Source of the DNA: Treponema sp. | Lineage (GTDB): Bacteria; Spirochaetota; Spirochaetia; Treponematales; Breznakiellaceae | NCBI GenBank assembly: GCA_031278025.1 | Contig: JAITLF010000031.1 | Span: forward strand, 1 to 14,216 | Direction of reading: 5' to 3' | Length of the DNA: 14,216 nt | In this document: piece after piece, positions 1 to 6,185 of the stretch | How positions within the stretch are numbered: position 1 is the stretch's first letter | Layout: every line of letters begins with the position of its first letter | Position numbers and translations under genes: made by a program | The notes under the pieces: generated by a model | Told to the model about the DNA's origin: nothing | Database searches by the model: none | What the model saw: only the letters and a program-made list of their open reading frames with translations

Positions 1-50
1 GGGTAACTTATTGCCCGTTTTTCGCAACGGGGGGGGCAATCAACCATCAT
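1..50 (-). CDS. 5' end of an unidentified protein, cut by the window edge
   Basis: Reading the minus strand, the Shine-Dalgarno-like AGAGGAG (bases 54-60) is followed by two adjacent ATG codons, at 50-48 and 47-45. The second has the better spacing (6 nt after GGAG). The frame stays open to the window edge and gives MVDCPPRCEKRAISYP from the second ATG. The product is not recognised. Two cysteines in a C-P-P-R-C arrangement could start a zinc-ribbon-like motif, but 16 residues are too few to tell. An 8-C homopolymer lies within codons 4-7 counted from the second ATG. The gene is divergent from the lipoprotein gene at 184 and has its own candidate promoter at 82-109. The ribosome-binding site and open frame are seen; that this is a real gene is inferred. 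Confidence 0.55.
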   Translation of the reverse strand, partial: MMVDCPPRCEKRAISY

Positions 51-81
51 TCGCTCCTCTTTCGGTAATGCGCTAGTACTT

Positions 82-109
82 ACTATAGCGCGAAACCCCA
101 AAAAAACAA
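82..109 (-). promoter_or_regulatory. Candidate sigma-70-type promoter for the leftward partial gene
   Basis: On the minus strand TTGTTT (104-109) is followed after 16 bp by TATAGT (82-87), which matches the -10 consensus at five of six positions. It lies about 32 bp upstream of the ATG pair at 45-50. A 6-bp inverted repeat, GCGCTA (70-75) and TAGCGC (86-91), straddles the -10 box and could be an operator. The -35 match is only half consensus. Confidence 0.4.
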
Positions 110-154
110 TACCTGGGGAGAAAAAGCCTCACCTCCCGGCTCTCGTAAATCATG

Positions 155-183
155 TTGTTTTTCATCCCGCTTTTTTTTATAGT
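155..183 (+). promoter_or_regulatory. Candidate promoter directly abutting the lipoprotein start codon
   Basis: TTGTTT (155-160), a 17-bp spacer and TATAGT (178-183) make a promoter of the same pattern as the divergent one at 82-109. The -10 box ends immediately before the ATG at 184. Transcription would be expected to start about 6-10 bases downstream, around 189-193, on or next to the in-frame ATG at 193. That would give a leaderless message, consistent with the absence of any ribosome-binding site here. Confidence 0.4.
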
Positions 184-1380
184 ATGTTGATAATGGTTAC
201 GCATACCGCCCTTTTCGCCCTCCGGGTGTGCATACTTCTGGCAGGATTGGCCTTTGCCGGAAGCTGTTCCCCCCGGACCCCGACCGACCCCGCCCCGGAA
301 CCGGCTGAGATCAGCGCCGCTGAGGAGCCGGTTTTTATCCCCGGCACGTTATTGGCCCTGGTCAGAAGCGGGGAAACGCCCCTCTGGTTTGAGCTTGGTA
401 TGGATGGTCCCGTGGTGATACCCGGTCCCGCAGCGGCGTCGGAGGAGCCTTTCGCGCCCTGGCCGCAGGCCCGGCATGTGGCGGGTTTGGCGGTTGACGG
501 GGAAGGGCGGCTTATCATGGCGGTGAATCGGGATGGGTTTCTGGCCTGGGAAACACGGGAAGACCAGCTCGGCCTGTATCGTGTTTCCAGGCGGGAAGAC
601 TGGGACCCCTATACCGCGGCGTCCCTGTTCATGTACCGGGGGATGCCTGCGGTACTCCTCTACCAGGATACCTTTTTCCCGCAGGAGGGGGCGGAAACGC
701 CGGCTGGTCCGGCGGTGCGGGTGTGGGGTCTTGGGGCGGGTTTGCTGGAAATGGAAGAAACGGAGATTCCGGCTTTTGCCGCCCTGCCTCAGTCAGAGGG
801 GTGGGATGTGGACACGCTCGCCTGGGGGAATGACGGCTTCTGGTATTACCGGGGGGTGCGGCAGCGGGTTCCCGGCCCTGAAGTCTGGTATTTCCGTACC
901 GAGGACCTTTCGGTCTTGGGCGCGCCTTCTTCAGTTGGGGTTTTCAGGGGCGCCATGTCCCCCTATACTGAGCCGGATATGCCGCAGCCTATACGGACGG
1001 TCCTTGAGGAGGCGGAACATTCTGGCGGAAAGGGGAAACCCCTTGTGGCGGAGGTGGTTTCGCCGGAGTTTCCCGCCCAGCGGTACTTCGCCTTGCAAAA
1101 GGATGCCGCCGGGGAGCAGGAATTCGTGGAGCTTGCAGGGTTTTACCGTCCCCCCGATACGGCGGCGGTACTCTTTCCCGGCGGACAGGTGTTCTTTACC
1201 GGGCCTGGGGCGGCACCGTTAGAAACCGCGGCTCCTAAGGCGGTTACCCTGCCGGTTCTGCCCGAAGGGTTCGTTTATACCCGGATAGGGTTTGCCGGTT
1301 CGACCCTGATCGTTTCCTGGGAGGAACAGCAGGACTGGCAGATCGGCGCGGCAGGTTTCATGGCGCTTAATGGCCTTTAG
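184..1380 (+). CDS. Putative lipoprotein of unknown function
   Basis: Encodes 398 residues if it starts at ATG 184, or 395 from ATG 193. The N-terminus is a typical export signal: a short polar start, a hydrophobic stretch (about residues 9-25), then A-G-S-C with Cys28 as the likely lipidated residue. Spirochaete lipoboxes are often relaxed like this. After the cysteine comes a proline- and acid-rich linker (about residues 29-50), then a presumably periplasmic or surface domain rich in beta-prone, aromatic and Gly/Pro-containing stretches. No family is recognised. No Shine-Dalgarno sequence precedes either ATG, and a promoter -10 box touches the first, so the message may be leaderless and begin at 193. 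The next gene starts 29 bp downstream on the same strand, suggesting co-transcription with the DHH phosphoesterase. Gene and export are well supported; function is unknown. Confidence 0.85.
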   Translation: MLIMVTHTALFALRVCILLAGLAFAGSCSPRTPTDPAPEPAEISAAEEPVFIPGTLLALVRSGETPLWFELGMDGPVVIPGPAAASEEPFAPWPQARHVAGLAVDGEGRLIMAVNRDGFLAWETREDQLGLYRVSRREDWDPYTAASLFMYRGMPAVLLYQDTFFPQEGAETPAGPAVRVWGLGAGLLEMEETEIPAFAALPQSEGWDVDTLAWGNDGFWYYRGVRQRVPGPEVWYFRTEDLSVLGAPSSVGVFRGAMSPYTEPDMPQPIRTVLEEAEHSGGKGKPLVAEVVSPEFPAQRYFALQKDAAGEQEFVELAGFYRPPDTAAVLFPGGQVFFTGPGAAPLETAAPKAVTLPVLPEGFVYTRIGFAGSTLIVSWEEQQDWQIGAAGFMALNGL

Positions 1381-1409
1381 GCCGTGAGTGTAACGATAAG
1401 GATTATGGT

Positions 1410-2555
1410 GTGAAAAAGACAGAAATTCGGACTATTGCGGCAAAAAGCCGTTATGCCAAAAATATCATAGATGAATCGAATCGCCTGGATTCCTTTTTGC
1501 TGATTGGCCATAAAGATCCCGATGCCGATTGTGTTGCTTCCCTGGCGGCCTTTTCCCTGGTGCTGCGTAAGCTGGAAAAAAACGCAGCCGTTTTTCTGCC
1601 GGGACCGGTGGTAGAGCAATTCAACTACCTTTTGGCGATCTGCAAATACAACGGTGTCTCCGTCATCTACGGAAAGGACCCGGTTCCGCAGGATATTTCG
1701 GCCCTCGTGATCCTCAACACCCCGAAACCGGAAATGATGGCCCGAAACGCCTCTATAGACCGGCTTCTCGCGGACCCCAGGATCAGGAAGATGGAAATCG
1801 ATCATCACCTGGGAACGGACGCCGCCTATATAGGGGACCCCGGCTATTGCCTGGTTTCCTCTGCTTCCAGTACCTGTGAACTCATCGGGTACCTCTGCTT
1901 CAAGTTCTCGCGGCAAAAAGATATGTTTCCCGGTACGGACTTCTTTTCCCGGAATATCGCCCTGGCTGTTCTGACGGGGGTTGTGGGGGATTCCCACCGG
2001 GGGAAGTATCTGAAGTCTTCAAAAGAGCGCCGGTATTATTTTCTGTTCTGTCAGGTGTTTGATGCCCTTCTTGTGGAAAAAACCAGCAAGAACAGGAATA
2101 ACATGGGGGGCATTTTCGACGCGATCCGCCTTTTTTCGGTGCAGGAGAAGCATTGCTTCGACCGTATCCTAAAGGGGCGGCAAAAATCGGCATCCATCGC
2201 TTTTGCGGTTCTGGGAAAAGAGGAATCGGCGGAAATGTTCGCCCTTTATGGGGAGGAATGCATCGTCAACGTTTCCAAAGCGGCGGCGGATACCCTGGCC
2301 GAGGAAACGGGAAACCTGGGGCTTGTCGCCTACTATGACGACCCCGCATATTCCGATTTTGTCCAGTTCCGGCTTCGCCGGAGCGCTCAATTCACCAGCC
2401 TGGACCTAAGAACCCTGTTGGGCCTCCTGGGATTCACAAACGGCGGGGGCCACCCTGGGGCAATAGGCTTTAGGATGCCTAAGAAGGAAGTCCCGGATAT
2501 TCACCTGTTTACCGCCGGCATAGTCGGCAAAATTGAAACCATAATTACCGGTTAA
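1410..2555 (+). CDS. DHH/DHHA1 phosphoesterase, NrnA-like (nano-RNase / pAp phosphatase type)
   Basis: A 381-residue protein with the two domains of the DHH phosphoesterase superfamily. Motif I is GHKDPDADCVAS (residues 33-44; His34, Asp38 and Asp40 as metal ligands), the DHH signature follows E-I at residues 131-133, and a motif IV-like G-V-V-G-D-S-H lies further on. The DHHA1 substrate-binding motif NGGGHPGA is near residues 344-351. NrnA-type relatives degrade 2-5 nt RNAs and dephosphorylate 3'-phosphoadenosine-5'-phosphate in the cytoplasm. The position where motif II usually has Asp reads I-L-N-T (Asn103), so activity or metal use may differ. It is about 50 residues longer than common NrnA proteins. 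The GTG start is chosen because AAGGA (1398-1402) sits 7 nt before it; the ATG at 1405 stops after two codons. The family is certain; the exact substrate is inferred. Confidence 0.9.
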   Translation: MKKTEIRTIAAKSRYAKNIIDESNRLDSFLLIGHKDPDADCVASLAAFSLVLRKLEKNAAVFLPGPVVEQFNYLLAICKYNGVSVIYGKDPVPQDISALVILNTPKPEMMARNASIDRLLADPRIRKMEIDHHLGTDAAYIGDPGYCLVSSASSTCELIGYLCFKFSRQKDMFPGTDFFSRNIALAVLTGVVGDSHRGKYLKSSKERRYYFLFCQVFDALLVEKTSKNRNNMGGIFDAIRLFSVQEKHCFDRILKGRQKSASIAFAVLGKEESAEMFALYGEECIVNVSKAAADTLAEETGNLGLVAYYDDPAYSDFVQFRLRRSAQFTSLDLRTLLGLLGFTNGGGHPGAIGFRMPKKEVPDIHLFTAGIVGKIETIITG

Positions 2556-2574
2556 TACTAAAAGGCTGGTAATA

Positions 2575-2648
2575 GAGCCTGTTCCAAAACCAATTGACAG
2601 TACGCTAAATACGCACGCTGCGAACCTCTGGCTCAATGGAACAGGCTC
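2575..2648. repeat. 74-bp element with perfect 12-bp inverted ends
   Basis: GAGCCTGTTCCA (2575-2586) and TGGAACAGGCTC (2637-2648) are exact reverse complements enclosing 50 bp. The element fills most of the 119-bp gap between the two DHH genes and ends 15 bp before the second gene's ribosome-binding site. No T-run follows, so it is not a standard terminator. It could be a small dispersed palindromic repeat or an mRNA-processing or stabilising hairpin. The motifs GAGCCTGTT and CCAAAACC recur together at 6103-6139, which favours a dispersed family. Confidence 0.7.
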
Positions 2649-2663
2649 AATCGTATGATGCTA

Positions 2664-2670
2664 AAAGGAA
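2664..2670 (+). promoter_or_regulatory. Ribosome-binding site that fixes the second DHH gene's start
   Basis: AAAAGGAA ends 4 nt before ATG 2675. The in-frame ATG at 2636 lies at the right arm of the inverted repeat and has no Shine-Dalgarno sequence. Homologues as I recall them also begin at M-R-L-x-T-R-S-D, so the downstream ATG is preferred. Confidence 0.75.
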
Positions 2671-2674
2671 TAGT

Positions 2675-3586
2675 ATGAGGTTATTAACCAGATCGGATTT
2701 TGACGGATTGGCTTGCGGAGCCTTGTTGACATACTTAGGGATTGTGGACGACTGGAAATTCGTCCATCCTAAAGATATTCAGGACGGTTTGGTGGAAGCC
2801 ACGGAAAATGATGTGGTCGCCAACGTCCCCTACATCAATGGCTGCAAACTCTGGTTTGATCATCATTCCAGCGAGCAGGAACGGCTGGGGATGCAGCTTG
2901 AAAATATCTCCGGCGTCAGTCGTATTGCGCCAAGCTGCGCCCGAGTCGTTTACGACTATTATGGGGGCGCAGAAAAACTCGGCCGTTTTGCGTCCATGCT
3001 GGAATACGTAGACCGAGTTGATTCGGCAAACCTGATGGTGGATGAGATCAAGAACCCCACTGGCTGGGTACTCCTGGGCTTTATCATGGATCCCCGGACT
3101 GGTCTGGGGCGGTTCAAAAACTTTACCATCAGTAACTACGAACTCATGAAAGTCCTGGCCCATGCCTGTATCGACAAAACCATAGACGAAATTCTTTCCC
3201 TCCCTGATGTGAAAGAGCGGATTGATGTCTACTTTAAACAGAACGAGCTTTTTATCGATATGGTAAAGAACCATACCCGCCTTGATGGTCCGGTGATCAT
3301 CAGCGACCTCCGGGGGGTGGAAACCATTTATGCCGGGAACCGCTTCCTAATCTACGCCATGTTCCCGAAACAGAACATCTCCGCCTGGATCACAGACGGC
3401 AAGAACAAGCAGAACTGCGTAATTTCCGTAGGCTACAGCATCATCAATAAAACCGCTTCGGTGGATGTGGGCAGCCTTCTTCTCAAATACGGCGGCGGCG
3501 GCCACCGCGCCGTAGGCACCTGCCAGGTCCCCTATGAGGATGCTGACCGGGTAATCGAAGAGATCGTAGGAATCCTCAAAAAATAG
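2675..3586 (+). CDS. DHH/DHHA1-family phosphoesterase, second subtype
   Basis: A 303-residue cytoplasmic protein of the DHH superfamily but of a different subtype from its upstream neighbour. Motif I sits at the extreme N-terminus (T-R-S-D-F-D-G, residues 5-11; Asp8 and Asp10). N-V-P-Y (50-53) takes the place of motif II, F-D-H-H-S-S covers 61-66, and D-R-V-D-S (113-117) is motif IV. The C-terminal DHHA1 motif is GGGGHRAVG (273-281). Similar proteins are usually annotated only as DHH phosphoesterase or exopolyphosphatase-like, and their substrate is not established to my knowledge. All expected metal-ligand motifs are present, so it should be active. It lies 119 bp after the NrnA-like gene on the same strand, probably in one operon with the lipoprotein gene, and converges on the PII-like gene. 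Family certain, substrate unknown. Confidence 0.9.
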   Translation: MRLLTRSDFDGLACGALLTYLGIVDDWKFVHPKDIQDGLVEATENDVVANVPYINGCKLWFDHHSSEQERLGMQLENISGVSRIAPSCARVVYDYYGGAEKLGRFASMLEYVDRVDSANLMVDEIKNPTGWVLLGFIMDPRTGLGRFKNFTISNYELMKVLAHACIDKTIDEILSLPDVKERIDVYFKQNELFIDMVKNHTRLDGPVIISDLRGVETIYAGNRFLIYAMFPKQNISAWITDGKNKQNCVISVGYSIINKTASVDVGSLLLKYGGGGHRAVGTCQVPYEDADRVIEEIVGILKK

Positions 3587-3644
3587 CGGTATAGGCGACT
3601 GAAGGGTTTGTATATTTTTTGCATGATTATTTGATGAGGGGCAA

Positions 3645-3661
3645 AGCCCCTAAAAGGGGCT
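3645..3661. terminator. Possible bidirectional terminator between convergent genes
   Basis: AGCCCCT (3645-3651) and AGGGGCT (3655-3661) form a 7-bp stem with a 3-nt loop between the convergent DHH and PII-like genes. A third arm, GGGGC (3638-3642), can pair with the same GCCCC, giving an alternative hairpin. Neither strand has a good T-run directly after the stem; the nearest is at about 3615-3620. Terminator function is therefore only plausible. Confidence 0.4.
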
Positions 3662-3664
3662 CAT

Positions 3665-3703
3665 TGTTCATTCAAACCGATCCTTCAAATCGATCATTCA
3701 AAG
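3665..3703. repeat. Three tandem 13-bp near-repeats across the PII-like stop codon
   Basis: TGTTCATTCAAAC (3665-3677), CGATCCTTCAAAT (3678-3690) and CGATCATTCAAAG (3691-3703) follow each other directly. The last two match at 11 of 13 positions, and the first shares TCATTCAAA with the third. The third copy encodes the last residues and the stop codon of the PII-like protein. They probably arose by local slippage. Confidence 0.55.
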
Positions 3704-4437
3704 CTGAGGCCCATAACGTTGTCCACCGGTACGGAGAAGATGATGCCCGCCGCATGGGAGGTAATGCCGTATGCCTGGCTGGTCGCCTGCATGATGGCGG
3801 TTTTTTTCTCCCTGCTGGTCAGGATGATGATGATTTCCCGTTCCTCCTGGACCGAAACGCCGAAGAATTTAACCGGTCCCTGGTGGGTCAGCCCCCGTGC
3901 GCTTAACACCGTACCGCCTGTAGCCCCCGCTTCCCGTGCGGTGGTCATAAATTCGTCACTGTAGCCTTGATTTATAATTGAAACTATAAGGTCATGTTTC
4001 GTATCACTCATTTTTACAGCTCCTGTTTCCAATAATATTTTCTCATTTTTATTGATACTGTCTTTAAAGATATGCAAAATCGCGTTATTGATCCCCGAAA
4101 GAGGGATAGTAAAGGCTATACCCGCGCCGGGACTGTGGAAGCCGAGCTTTTTTCGGACTTCTTTCAGAAGGACCGGAATCATGACATCCTGTTCAAGGCT
4201 GATGATCACTGCCTTGTCGCTGGCCCCTATCCCCAGCAAGTCGAGGATTTCGGAACTGGCGGTCCCCCGGCCCTTGCTGATAAAATGAAACCTGACGTTT
4301 TCCTGTTCAAAGACCGATGAAATGGCCTTGATTTTCCCCCAATCAACGATGAAAACCAGCATCTTCATGACCGGCGGTTTTTTTACTTCCTGCGGTAAAG
4401 ACGGTTTTGCCGCTTCCCTTTTTGTATCTTCACTCAT
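3694..4437 (-). CDS. PII-like regulatory protein with two tandem PII-type domains
   Basis: A 247-residue cytoplasmic protein, about twice the usual PII length. After a polar lead of about 25 residues come two similar ferredoxin-like halves. The first runs from K-M-L-V-F-I-V-D-W to G-A-G-I-A-F-T-I-P-L (about 28-125), the second from D-L-I-V-S-I-I-N-Q to A-A-G-I-I-F-S-V-P-V (about 148-243). Each has the PII beta-alpha-beta pattern and the matching end strand. The loop after the second strand is short and I see no equivalent of the uridylylated GlnB tyrosine. PII proteins bind ATP/ADP or other small effectors and gate a partner; the partner here is presumably the DUF1538 membrane protein, whose stop codon overlaps this start by 8 bp. 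ATG 4437 is chosen over the longer frame because GAGGAGGAA (4445-4453) precedes it by 7 nt. The PII relationship is likely; the ligand is unknown. Confidence 0.8.
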   Translation of the reverse strand: MSEDTKREAAKPSLPQEVKKPPVMKMLVFIVDWGKIKAISSVFEQENVRFHFISKGRGTASSEILDLLGIGASDKAVIISLEQDVMIPVLLKEVRKKLGFHSPGAGIAFTIPLSGINNAILHIFKDSINKNEKILLETGAVKMSDTKHDLIVSIINQGYSDEFMTTAREAGATGGTVLSARGLTHQGPVKFFGVSVQEEREIIIILTSREKKTAIMQATSQAYGITSHAAGIIFSVPVDNVMGLSFE

Positions 4438-5974
4438 CAGAAGGTTCCTCCTCAAATTCGATAATGGCGTTGACATCCTCGGCTGGGATAACCTCAATAG
4501 TTTGCTCAACCTGTTTCGCGGATGTCTTCATCTTGGTAGCGTAGATAAGCCCCATTAGCTGAATAACGACTAAAGGCGCCATAGCAACCATGGCGACGAT
4601 GCCAAAGGCATCCTTCATCAAGTTGCCTCCAACACCATCGCAGACGCCCATAGCCAAAGGCAGCAGGAAGGTCGAAGTCATGGGGCCGGAACACACGCCG
4701 CCAGAGTCAAAGGCGATACCGGTGAATATCTTGGGGACAAAGAAAGTCAGGGCCAGGGCCAGGGCGTAGCCGGGAATGAGAATCCACAAGACGGGAATTC
4801 CCGCCAGGATACGGACCATGGTCAAGCCCAGGGCTGCGGCCATGCCGATGGCAAGTCCCCGTTTCATGGCGCTTTGCGGTATAGTCCCGGAGGAAATATC
4901 CTCCACCTGTTTGATCAGGACATGTACCGCCGGTTCCGCGGCCACGATGAAATACCCGATCAGCATCCCCAGGGGGACCAAAATCCATTTGAAGGGCGAC
5001 GACACCAGTTGAAACCCCAGCAGGTGGCCTACCGGGATAAAGCCTACGTTGACGCCGGTTAAAAAAACCACCAGGCCGATAAAGGTATAGAGAAACCCTA
5101 TGGCTATGCGTCCAAGCTGATGCTTCTTATAGCGCCTGGACACTAGTTGGAAAATAATAAAAAAGAAAACAATAGCGCCCAAAGCGAGGGATACTTCCTT
5201 GGAAAATTCGGGGAGTTCCAGGGCAAAACTTGTTACCACATCCCGGGATGTTTCCACCACGGGGACCGTATTGGATACCACATCGACCCCGCCGAGATTG
5301 AAGAAAAGCCCCAGCAAAATGACCGCCAGAATAGGCCCTATGCTACACAAGGCTACCAGACCGAAACTGTCGTTCTGGGAATCCTTATCGCTTCGGAGGG
5401 CCGCCACGCCAACGCCCATAGCCAGGATAAACGGAACCGTGATAGGCCCGGTAGTAACCCCCCCGGAATCGAAAGCCACCGGGATAAAATTGGGAGGCGC
5501 GAAGAAGACTACGCCAAACAAAAGAACATAAAAGATGACCAGCAAAATCGAAAGCTGAATCCGAAAAAGAATACGGAGTATGGCGACCACCAAGAAGATG
5601 CCCACCCCCATGGCAACGGCGAGAATCAGCATCATAGAAGGGATGGCGGGAACTTGCCGGGCCAGAACCTGCAAATCCGGTTCGGCAATGGTGATGATAA
5701 ACCCCATGATAAAACAGACAGCCAGGGCGATAAACAGGTTAGAGGTCTTGGTGAGTTGAATCCCTATGCCTTCTCCCATAGGCATCATGGCCATGTCGGC
5801 CCCCAACGTGAAGAAACCCATTCCCACGATCAGCAGGGCGGCACCAGCCAAAAACATGAGTATGGTTCCCGCCGGCATCGGCACGAGGGCCACGCTGGTA
5901 ATGAGTACGATAACCGTAATAGGAAGTACCGAAGAAAATGCTTCCATGATTTTTTCTTTTAATATTTTGTTCAT
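4430..5974 (-). CDS. DUF1538-family multi-pass membrane protein, two fused repeats
   Basis: A 514-residue integral inner-membrane protein with roughly a dozen hydrophobic segments and a soluble acidic C-terminal tail (about 482-514). It is an internal duplication. A-E-P is at 97-99 and 346-348, each followed by a similar V-L-x-x-Q-V stretch, and AFDSGGV is at 167-173 and 421-427, each followed by G-P-x-T. The offset between copies is about 250 residues. This matches DUF1538, a family usually assumed to be transporters with no proven substrate. The adjacent, translationally coupled PII-like gene suggests transport controlled by a nucleotide or metabolite signal, as with AmtB-GlnK or SbtA-SbtB, though those are unrelated in sequence. 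ATG 5974 has only a weak GGATGG upstream; the next Met (residue 10) has none. Family call strong, role inferred. Confidence 0.85.
   Translation of the reverse strand: MNKILKEKIMEAFSSVLPITVIVLITSVALVPMPAGTILMFLAGAALLIVGMGFFTLGADMAMMPMGEGIGIQLTKTSNLFIALAVCFIMGFIITIAEPDLQVLARQVPAIPSMMLILAVAMGVGIFLVVAILRILFRIQLSILLVIFYVLLFGVVFFAPPNFIPVAFDSGGVTTGPITVPFILAMGVGVAALRSDKDSQNDSFGLVALCSIGPILAVILLGLFFNLGGVDVVSNTVPVVETSRDVVTSFALELPEFSKEVSLALGAIVFFFIIFQLVSRRYKKHQLGRIAIGFLYTFIGLVVFLTGVNVGFIPVGHLLGFQLVSSPFKWILVPLGMLIGYFIVAAEPAVHVLIKQVEDISSGTIPQSAMKRGLAIGMAAALGLTMVRILAGIPVLWILIPGYALALALTFFVPKIFTGIAFDSGGVCSGPMTSTFLLPLAMGVCDGVGGNLMKDAFGIVAMVAMAPLVVIQLMGLIYATKMKTSAKQVEQTIEVIPAEDVNAIIEFEEEPSDE
4445..4453 (-). promoter_or_regulatory. 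Strong ribosome-binding site inside the DUF1538 gene's 3' end
   Basis: The minus strand reads GAGGAGGAA, 7 nt before ATG 4437 and inside the codons for the acidic tail of the membrane protein (F-E-E-E-P). This decides the PII-like start and suggests both proteins are made from one message with coupled translation. Confidence 0.75.
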
Positions 5975-6013
5975 AAAACCATCCGGGCAACGTGTTGATA
6001 TAATAAATACTGT

Positions 6014-6044
6014 ATTATGCCCTCTTTAACCAGGAATTTGTGAA
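6014..6044 (-). promoter_or_regulatory. Candidate promoter and inverted repeat upstream of the DUF1538-PII operon
   Basis: On the minus strand TTCACA (6039-6044) is followed after 19 bp by CATAAT (6014-6019), each one base off consensus. The spacer is 2 bp longer than ideal. A 7-bp inverted repeat, TTTAACC (6025-6031) and GGTTAAA (6045-6051), brackets the -35 box and could be a regulator site. Confidence 0.35.
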
Positions 6045-6100
6045 GGTTAAACCCCACAAGATTCTAGGTAAGTTGTAGCATAAGAATAACCCTAACGACT

Positions 6101-6150
6101 AGGAGCCTGTTACGCTTCGCGCGTAAAATCCCCAAAACCGCTCCTTTTTT
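6101..6150. repeat. Hairpin-rich remnant related to the 2575-2648 element
   Basis: AGGAGC (6101-6106) and GCTCCT (6140-6145) can close an outer stem around an inner hairpin, TTACGC (6110-6115) with GCGTAA (6121-6126). A T-run extends to 6150 on the plus strand. GAGCCTGTT (6103-6111) and CCAAAACC (6132-6139) are shared with the element between the DHH genes, where they are contiguous. It lies in the divergent gap, upstream of the GntR promoter and far upstream of the DUF1538 start. Role unknown. Confidence 0.45.
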
Positions 6151-6157
6151 AATTTTC

Positions 6158-6184
6158 TTGACTTTTGCAATTAAGTATTATACT
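6158..6184 (+). promoter_or_regulatory. Promoter of the GntR-ABC operon
   Basis: TTGACT (6158-6163) is followed after 15 bp by TATACT (6179-6184), or after 17 bp by TACTAT (6181-6186). Both -10 candidates sit in a palindromic patch: AGTAT (6174-6178) pairs with ATACT (6180-6184), and ATTAA (6170-6174) with TTAAT (6186-6190). Such a site over the -10 box fits autorepression by the GntR protein encoded directly downstream. Confidence 0.6.
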
Positions 6185-6185
6185 A

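Noticed and set aside
1405..1413. ATG 1405 as start of the first DHH gene
   Set aside because: It reads ATG GTG TGA and stops at once; the GTG at 1410 has the well-spaced ribosome-binding site.
2636..2674. Upstream start for the second DHH gene (13 extra residues)
   Set aside because: No ribosome-binding site; the extra codons read through the right arm of an inverted repeat, and the motif I region begins naturally at ATG 2675.
4438..4509. Upstream 24-codon extension of the PII-like protein
   Set aside because: It would overlap the DUF1538 gene by 80 bp. A strong ribosome-binding site marks ATG 4437, and the extra residues are basic and unlike a PII start.
5147..5962. A 271-residue plus-strand frame opposite the DUF1538 gene
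   Set aside because: His/Asn/Gln/Asp-rich antisense shadow of a membrane-protein gene whose own frame has duplicated family motifs.
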